A stretch of 64,000 bases of DNA. It comes from DASQFQ01 sp963730115. GTDB taxonomy: Bacteria > Actinomycetota > Thermoleophilia > Solirubrobacterales > Solirubrobacteraceae. The DNA is taken from the NCBI GenBank assembly GCA_963730115.1, contig CAVSQM010000012.1:1178001-1242000 (forward strand). Direction: 5' to 3'. The notes under the pieces were generated by a model. That model searched no databases, was not told the DNA's origin, and saw nothing but the letters and a program-made list of their open reading frames with translations. Position numbers and translations under genes: made by a program. Positions 59,279 to 64,000 of this stretch are shown here, one piece after another. The stretch's first letter is position 1; each line of letters starts with the position of its first letter.

Positions 59279-60104
59279 CCACGTGCTCGAGCGGGAGGCC
59301 CGCGCGGTAGCGCAGCATCTGCGCGCGCGCCAGCGCCTGCGCGGCGCGCTCGGCCTCCGGCGTGTCGCCCGCGTTGTGCGGCGTGATGAAGACGCCGTCG
59401 AGCGCCCACAGCGGGTGATCGGCGGGGAGCGGCTCGGGGTCGGTGACGTCGAGCGCGGCGCGGATGCGCCCGGCCTGCAGCGCCTCGACGAGCGCGTCGG
59501 TGTCGACCACCGGGCCGCGCCCGGCGTTCACCAGCAGCGCGCCGTCGGGCATCCGGGCGATCACCTCGGCGTCGATCAGCCCGCGCGTGTCCTCCGCGAG
59601 CGGGGCGAGCACGACCACGACGTCGGCGCCCGCCACCGCGTCGGCCAGGCGCTCGACCGGCTCGACGCCCTCGCGCCCCCGCCGCGCCACCCGCCCGATC
59701 TGCACGCCGAACGGCGCCAAGCGCCGCTCCACCGCGCGCCCGATCGAGCCGTGGCCGACGATCACCACGCGCCGGCCGGCCAGCTCGCGCGGCTGCCAGC
59801 GCTCCGACGTGCCCGCGCGCTCGAAGCCGCCGAGGGCGTGGAGGATCGCGGCCACCACCCACTGCGCGACCCCCGGCGAGCGCGTGTCGCCGGCGTTGCA
59901 GAGCGTGACGCCGTCCGGCACGTGGTCCTCGACCCAGTCGATCCCCGCCGACAGCACTTGCACCACGCGAAGGTCCGGCAGTGCGGCGAGCCGCTCGGCC
60001 ATCGCCGAGGAGGTCGGGACGGCGAACTCCGCGCCGTCCTCGGCGAACTCGACGTCCTCGGGCAGCCCGCCGCGAGGAAAGTCGTCCGGGACGAAGACCT
60101 TCAT
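59238..60104 (-). CDS. D-2-hydroxyacid dehydrogenase
   Basis: The 288-residue protein has the NAD motif VVIVGHGSIGRAVERRLAPFG, the catalytic Arg in LLVNAGRGPVVDTDALVEAL, a Glu in TDPEPLPADHPLW and the catalytic His in FITPHNAGDTP. It reduces 2-oxoacids or oxidises D-2-hydroxyacids. It lies 38 bp after the CoA-transferase gene in the same direction, making it the last gene of a BKACE/CoA-transferase catabolic set. Confidence 0.9.
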   Translation of the reverse strand: MKVFVPDDFPRGGLPEDVEFAEDGAEFAVPTSSAMAERLAALPDLRVVQVLSAGIDWVEDHVPDGVTLCNAGDTRSPGVAQWVVAAILHALGGFERAGTSERWQPRELAGRRVVIVGHGSIGRAVERRLAPFGVQIGRVARRGREGVEPVERLADAVAGADVVVVLAPLAEDTRGLIDAEVIARMPDGALLVNAGRGPVVDTDALVEALQAGRIRAALDVTDPEPLPADHPLWALDGVFITPHNAGDTPEAERAAQALARAQMLRYRAGLPLEHVVRPAARAGGDGGG

Positions 60105-60142
60105 CGGGCCGCCTTGCCGCGCGGAGAGGTCGGGATGGGGGC

Positions 60143-61375
60143 TCATTCCATGAACGACCCGCGCACCGAGTCGCCCGCCGGCCCCGCCACGGCGCCCTCG
60201 GCCAGCAGCCGCGCGATCTCGTCCGCCCCGTAACCGAGCCCCTCGAGCACCGCGTGCGTGTCCTGCCCGAGCGCCGGCCCGGGGGCACGCGCCGGGTCGC
60301 CCGGCGTGCGCGAGAGCTTGATCGGGACGCCGAGCAGGCGCACCGGCCGCTCGGCGCCGGGCTGGTCGATCTCCACCACCATGTCGCGGGCGCGCACGAG
60401 CTCGGAGTCGAGCGCCTCGTCGAGGTCGAGCACCGGCTCGAGGCAGCAGTCGTGCTCGCCCGCGAACGCCGCCCACTCGTCGCGCGTCCGCTCCGCGAAG
60501 ATCGCCTCGACCGCGCGCTGCGTCTCGCCGCCGGCCGGGTCCAGGTGGCGCTCGATCAGGTCCTCGCGCCCGACGCCGCGGCAGAACGCCTGCCAGAACT
60601 TGGGCTCCAGGGCGCCGAGCGTCACGTAGCCGTCGGCGCAGCGGTAGGGGCGGTAACACACGAGCCCGCCGGCGAGCTCGAGCCCGCCGCGCTGCGGGGT
60701 GACGCCCTCGGCGAGCATCCGCGCCGCGACCATCGCCAGCCACGACAGCGCGCCGTCGGCCATGGAGACGTCGACGAGCTGGCCCTCGCCGGAGACCTCG
60801 CGCTCGCGCAGCGCGACGAGGATCCCCACCGCCGCCATCAGCGCGCCGCCGCCGAGGTCGGCGATCTGGCCGGCGGCCTGGACCGGCGGCCCGTCGCCGT
60901 CGCCGGTCAGCCCGAGCAGCCCGACGAGCCCGAGGTAGTTCATGTCGTGGCCCGAGCGGTTGCGGTAGGGCCCGTCCTGCCCGTAGCCGGTGATCGCGCA
61001 GTAGACGAGGCCGGGGTTCTCCTGCTTGAGCCGCTCGTAGCCGACCCCCAGCCGCTCCATCACCCCCGGGCGGAAGCCCTCGAGCAGCACGTCGGATTCG
61101 CGCACGAGCCGCAGCAGCACGTCGCGCCCGGCGTCGCTCTTGAGGTCGATGCGGATCGAGCGCTTGTTGCGGTTGAGCGCCAGGAAGAGCGCCCCGCCCG
61201 CGCTGTCCTCCGCCCCCTCGTAGCGCGGCGGCGCCCAGCGCACGTAGTCGCCCAGCCCGGTGTCCTCGACCTTCAGCACGTCGGCGCCGAAGTCGGCCAG
61301 CAGCCCCGAGCAGAAGCCACCCGGCAGCAGCCGCGAGAGGTCGAGCACGCGGATGCCCTCGAGCGCGCCGCTCAC
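60143..61375 (-). CDS. CaiB/BaiF (family III) CoA-transferase
   Basis: The 410-residue protein has the family III start (LEGIRVLDLSRLLPGGFCSGLLADFGADVLKVED), NKRSIRIDLKSDAG, the active-site Asp region SGHDMNYLGLVGLLG and FWQAFCRGVGREDLI. These enzymes move CoA between carboxylic acids, or act as 2-methylacyl-CoA racemases. GTG 61375 overlaps the BKACE stop (GTGA), so both enzymes are made together. Confidence 0.92.
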   Translation of the reverse strand: MSGALEGIRVLDLSRLLPGGFCSGLLADFGADVLKVEDTGLGDYVRWAPPRYEGAEDSAGGALFLALNRNKRSIRIDLKSDAGRDVLLRLVRESDVLLEGFRPGVMERLGVGYERLKQENPGLVYCAITGYGQDGPYRNRSGHDMNYLGLVGLLGLTGDGDGPPVQAAGQIADLGGGALMAAVGILVALREREVSGEGQLVDVSMADGALSWLAMVAARMLAEGVTPQRGGLELAGGLVCYRPYRCADGYVTLGALEPKFWQAFCRGVGREDLIERHLDPAGGETQRAVEAIFAERTRDEWAAFAGEHDCCLEPVLDLDEALDSELVRARDMVVEIDQPGAERPVRLLGVPIKLSRTPGDPARAPGPALGQDTHAVLEGLGYGADEIARLLAEGAVAGPAGDSVRGSFME

Positions 61376-62226
61376 AGTCCCAACCGCTCCCGCGCCTCGG
61401 CGGCCGTCGCAGGGCGCCGCCCGACGTCCTCGCACATCCGCCGCGCCCGCGCCACGAGGTCGCCGTTGGAGCGCGCCATCTCGCCGTCCGGGAGGTAGAA
61501 GTTGTCCTCGAGCCCGACGCGCACGTTGCCGCCCAGCGTCAGCGCCGCCGCCACCAGCGACCACTGGTCGCGCGAGATGCCGATCACGCCCCACTCGTGC
61601 GCGACGTCGGGGACCTGCTCGGCCATGTGGGCGAGGTTGCGCGCCGTCGGACGGATGCCGCCGGTCACCCCCATCACGCACGAGATCTGGAGCGGCGGCT
61701 CGAGCAGGCCCATGTCGAGCAGCGGGTCGAGGTTCGCGACGTGGCCGGAGTCGAAGCACTCGTGCTCGGGCTTGATGCCCTCCTCGCGCATCGCGGTGCA
61801 GAGCTCGATGATCGTGTCGAACGAGTTCTCGAACACGGTCTTGAACACGAAGTCCCCGCGCCGGCGCGAGTACTTCGCGTAGTTCATCGAGCCCATGTTG
61901 AGCGCGCCGATGTCGGGCTTGAGCGCCCGCAGGTAGGCGATCCGCTTCTCCAGCGGCACGCCGATCGCGCCGGTCGAGAAGTTGATGATCACGTCGTCGC
62001 CCGCCGCACCCCGGATCGCCTCGGTGATGGCGGCGAAGTCCTCGATCTCGAACGAGGGGACGCCGTCGGGCGTGCGCGCGTGGATGTGGATCATCACCGC
62101 GCCCTCCTCGACCGCCCGCCGCGCCTCGGCGCCGTACTCCTCGGGCGTGTAGGGGATCGCCGGGCACTGCTCGCGGTTCGCGACCGCGCCCGAGATCGAG
62201 TTGGTGATGATCACCGGGTCGGCCAT
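61372..62226 (-). CDS. Beta-keto acid cleavage enzyme (BKACE, DUF849)
   Basis: The 284-residue protein has the BKACE start (DPVIITNSISGAV), zinc ligands in AVMIHIHARTPDG, INFSTGAIGVPLEKRI, LNMGSMNYAKYSRRRGDFVF, and GVIGISRDQWSLVAAALTLGGNVRVGLEDN. BKACEs condense a beta-keto acid with acetyl-CoA and cleave it to acetoacetate and a new CoA thioester. The specific keto acid is unknown. ATG 62226 is the family-like start; an ATG at 62247 is possible. It is the first gene of the catabolic set. Confidence 0.92.
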   Translation of the reverse strand: MADPVIITNSISGAVANREQCPAIPYTPEEYGAEARRAVEEGAVMIHIHARTPDGVPSFEIEDFAAITEAIRGAAGDDVIINFSTGAIGVPLEKRIAYLRALKPDIGALNMGSMNYAKYSRRRGDFVFKTVFENSFDTIIELCTAMREEGIKPEHECFDSGHVANLDPLLDMGLLEPPLQISCVMGVTGGIRPTARNLAHMAEQVPDVAHEWGVIGISRDQWSLVAAALTLGGNVRVGLEDNFYLPDGEMARSNGDLVARARRMCEDVGRRPATAAEARERLGL

Positions 62227-62320
62227 GAGATCCGGCAGCGTACGCATGCCGACGTGCCGATGTGACCGCGCCTCACCGCAGGGGTAACTCCAGGCGACCC
62301 CTAAGTCAGGAGACATTCAG

Positions 62321-62617
62321 ATGATCGGCAACATCATCGCGGCGATCGTGATCGGCATCATCGCCGGTTACCTCGGCCGCGCCCTGCTCCCCGGCGACGA
62401 CTCGATGGGCTTCATCGCCACCGTGGGCGTCGGGATCGTCGGCGCGCTGGTCGGCTGGGTGCTCTTCACCTTCCTGCTCGGCATCGGCGACTCGGAGAAG
62501 TTCGACCTCGGCGGCATCCTCGGCTCGATCATCGGCGTGATGATCGTGCTGCTCGCGCTGCGCATGGTGGGCGGCGGCAAGGGCCGCGGCCGCACCGCAG
62601 ACGGGCCCGCCGTCTAG
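62321..62617 (+). CDS. GlsB/YeaQ/YmgE-type stress membrane protein
   Basis: The 98-residue protein has three membrane helices and the family motif IIAGYLGRALLPGDDSMGFIATVGVGIVGALVG; it is longer at the C terminus than the usual 80-85 residues. These transglycosylase-associated proteins are small inner-membrane stress proteins of unclear function. AGGAG precedes the ATG. The stop shares CTAG with the convergent peptidase gene. Confidence 0.9.
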   Translation: MIGNIIAAIVIGIIAGYLGRALLPGDDSMGFIATVGVGIVGALVGWVLFTFLLGIGDSEKFDLGGILGSIIGVMIVLLALRMVGGGKGRGRTADGPAV

Positions 62618-63714
62618 ATCGCCCGGAACCGCCGCATGGCCTCGAGCAGCTGGTCGGGCTCGAGGCCATAGGCGGTCAGGCCGCGGCGTCCGGTCGTCGT
62701 CTCGGCGGCCAGCAGCGCGTTGACGATCGCGGCCTCGGTGGCCTCGATCGTCGCGTGGTAGAGCGGGTTGATGTGGGAGTCCACGAACATCGTGACCGGC
62801 ACGGTGACGGGCTCCGAGCCATCCTCGACCTCGCTCGGCGGCAGATCCTGGCGCGCGGTCGAGAACGCGAGCAGGATGTCGCCGCTCGAGTGCTCGCCCG
62901 CGCCGCCGGTGCGCGCGATCCCGAAGGAGGCGCGCTGGGCGATCCGCCGGCACTGGTGCGGCAGCAGCGGCGCGTCGGTGGCGACGATCACGATGATCGA
63001 GCCCGCGCCCGCGGCGGTGTCCGGCAGGTCCTCGTAGGGGTCGGGCACGACGTCGTGGCCGATCATGCGGCCGACCGGGACGCCGGCGACGGTGAGCCGC
63101 TCGCGCCAGCCGTGGTTGGCCTGCACGAGCGCGCCGACCGTGTAGCCGCCGTGCTCCTCGCCGATCACGCGTGAGGCCGTGCCCACGCCGCCCTTGAAGC
63201 CGTGGCAGATCATCCCGGTGCCACCGCCGACCGCACCCTCCTCGACCGGCCCGTCGCTCGCCTTCGCGATCGCCTCGCCGACGTGCTCGGCGCGCACGTG
63301 ATGGCCGTTGATGTCGTTGAGCGACCCGTCATAGGTCTCCCCGACCACGGGCAGCGCCCAGTAGAACCCGTCGTCCTCCCCGCGCTCCGCCACCGAGTGG
63401 GCGACCAGCGCGTCGCGGACGACGCCGACGCTGTGCGTGTTGGTGAGCGCGATCGGGGTGGTGAGGCGGCCCGACTCGCGCACCCACTCGAGCCCGGTCA
63501 GCTCACCGTTGCCGTTGAGCGTGTGACAGCCCGCGAACAGCTGCTCCGCGCCGACGTCGGCCTCGCTGGGGAGGATCACGGTCACGCCGGTCCGCACGTC
63601 GTCGCCCTCGATCAGCGTGACCGAGCCGACCTTCACGCCGGCGACGTCGGTGATCGCGTCGTGCTCGCCCGGCGCCGCGTCGCCGAACCGGATGCCGAGC
63701 TCGCGGGAGCGCAT
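62614..63714 (-). CDS. P1 family peptidase (DmpA/L-aminopeptidase-D-esterase type)
   Basis: The 366-residue protein is an Ntn-hydrolase-like peptidase. It has ITDVAGVKVGSVTLI, LNGNGELTGLEWVRESGRL, TNTHSVGVVRDAL, GGGTGMICHGFKGGVGTASRV and IVIVATDAPLLPHQCRRIAQRA with the likely autocatalytic cleavage and nucleophile region. It would release N-terminal amino acids or cleave D-amino acid esters or beta-peptides. A TAGCGT box ends six nt before the ATG; its TAG is the stop codon of the upstream glycosyltransferase gene. Confidence 0.92.
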   Translation of the reverse strand: MRSRELGIRFGDAAPGEHDAITDVAGVKVGSVTLIEGDDVRTGVTVILPSEADVGAEQLFAGCHTLNGNGELTGLEWVRESGRLTTPIALTNTHSVGVVRDALVAHSVAERGEDDGFYWALPVVGETYDGSLNDINGHHVRAEHVGEAIAKASDGPVEEGAVGGGTGMICHGFKGGVGTASRVIGEEHGGYTVGALVQANHGWRERLTVAGVPVGRMIGHDVVPDPYEDLPDTAAGAGSIIVIVATDAPLLPHQCRRIAQRASFGIARTGGAGEHSSGDILLAFSTARQDLPPSEVEDGSEPVTVPVTMFVDSHINPLYHATIEATEAAIVNALLAAETTTGRRGLTAYGLEPDQLLEAMRRFRAI

Positions 63715-63723
63715 CGCCCGACG

Positions 63724-64000
63724 CTACCTCACGAGCTCGCCGATCAACTGCGCCGCCCGCGCCGCGCCGCCCGGCTCGATCGGCCGGTAGCGGGGCGTGC
63801 GGTCGATCTCCTCGGCGATCGCGGCGGCGATCTCCGCCGGCCCGTCGCGCTCGAAGCTCATCGGCCGCCCGGCGCCATGGCGGGCGAGGCGGTGCGCGAC
63901 GTGGCAGTTCTGCTCGAAGTGCCCGCGCAGCGGGAAGGTCAGGAACGGGCGTCCGCTCGCGGTCAGCTCCATCGTGGTGGAGAGACCGCCGTGGGTGATC
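63724..64000 (-). CDS. Glycosyltransferase C-terminal part (GT-B, UGT/MurG-like), truncated by window end
   Basis: Only the last 91 codons lie inside the window. THGGLSTTMELTASGRPFLT and RGHFEQNCHVAHRLARHG match the nucleotide-sugar binding end of GT-B glycosyltransferases, where THGG and the E(Q/H)N region contact the donor sugar nucleotide. The C-terminal helix ends AAQLIGELVR. The acceptor cannot be inferred. The stop codon TAG doubles as part of the -10 box of the next gene. Confidence 0.7.
   Translation of the reverse strand, partial: ITHGGLSTTMELTASGRPFLTFPLRGHFEQNCHVAHRLARHGAGRPMSFERDGPAEIAAAIAEEIDRTPRYRPIEPGGAARAAQLIGELVR

Noticed and set aside
1..64000. tRNA, rRNA, insertion sequences or attachment sites
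   Set aside because: Reading both strands I found no cloverleaf-like, ribosomal or transposase sequence.

Overview
The window is very GC-rich DNA with tightly packed genes, strong GC preference at third codon positions, GTG/TTG starts, and actinobacterial families. These include a fused ECF-sigma/zinc-finger protein, coproheme decarboxylase HemQ next to a thioredoxin-reductase-like FNR, DUF4235/DUF3618/holin-like membrane proteins, DUF5317, DUF2568 and DUF2804. The content fits Thermoleophilia (Solirubrobacterales, such as Solirubrobacter or Conexibacter). That placement rests on recalled family distributions and no search was run. I see no rRNA, tRNA, CRISPR array, insertion sequence or prophage, so this reads as chromosome.

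Layout. 1-8.2 kb: a truncated HExxH protein, a DeoR regulator with an MFS-HAD fusion, a TauE/SafE exporter, an ABC exporter with its PadR regulator, and an RTX-repeat secreted protein. 8.2-17.4 kb: an ECF sigma factor fused to a zinc-finger/membrane tail, then three large exported proteins that share one C-terminal domain. 17.5-24.5 kb: cobalamin-dependent methionine synthase (metH), a phenylacetate-CoA-ligase-like/citryl-CoA-lyase-like pair, and an MFS exporter. 24.5-29.5 kb: a PKD-domain exported protein, patatin, hemQ, FNR and AlkA. 29.5-35.7 kb: a tightly overlapping operon of multicopper oxidase, ZIP transporter, DtxR regulator, thioredoxin-fold lipoprotein, polytopic membrane protein and BNR lipoprotein. 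It is the best candidate here for an uncharacterised system, plausibly extracytoplasmic metal oxidation and uptake. 35.7-38 kb: a glycosidase-like lipoprotein and the Fe-S assembly genes erpA, bolA and monothiol glutaredoxin. 38-47.1 kb: LysE, PhzF, an ABC-2 exporter, mtnA with two zinc alcohol dehydrogenases, a hydrolase, a TetR gene with its operator, and an epimerase. 47.1-53.6 kb: DegV, a GGDEF-EAL protein, a tiny membrane ORF with a strong RBS and a terminator, DUF5317, MFS and a PerM-family protein. 53.7-64 kb: a ferredoxin reductase/ferredoxin pair, the DUF4235-holin-DUF3618 cluster, nitrilase/TetR, a BKACE/CoA-transferase/hydroxyacid-dehydrogenase catabolic set, GlsB, a P1 peptidase and a truncated glycosyltransferase.

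Three window-wide patterns stand out. First, at least fourteen first-in-operon genes have a TAnnnT-like -10 box ending only 6-11 nt before the start codon, which implies widespread leaderless transcription. In two of them the -10 box is built from the stop codon of the upstream gene. Second, five of the convergent gene pairs share exactly four bases at their stops, four of them as the palindrome CTAG. Third, about eight genes carry one or more single-base frameshifts while keeping clear coding character on both sides. This points to assembly indels or very recent decay, and those genes are marked as frameshifted rather than dismissed.
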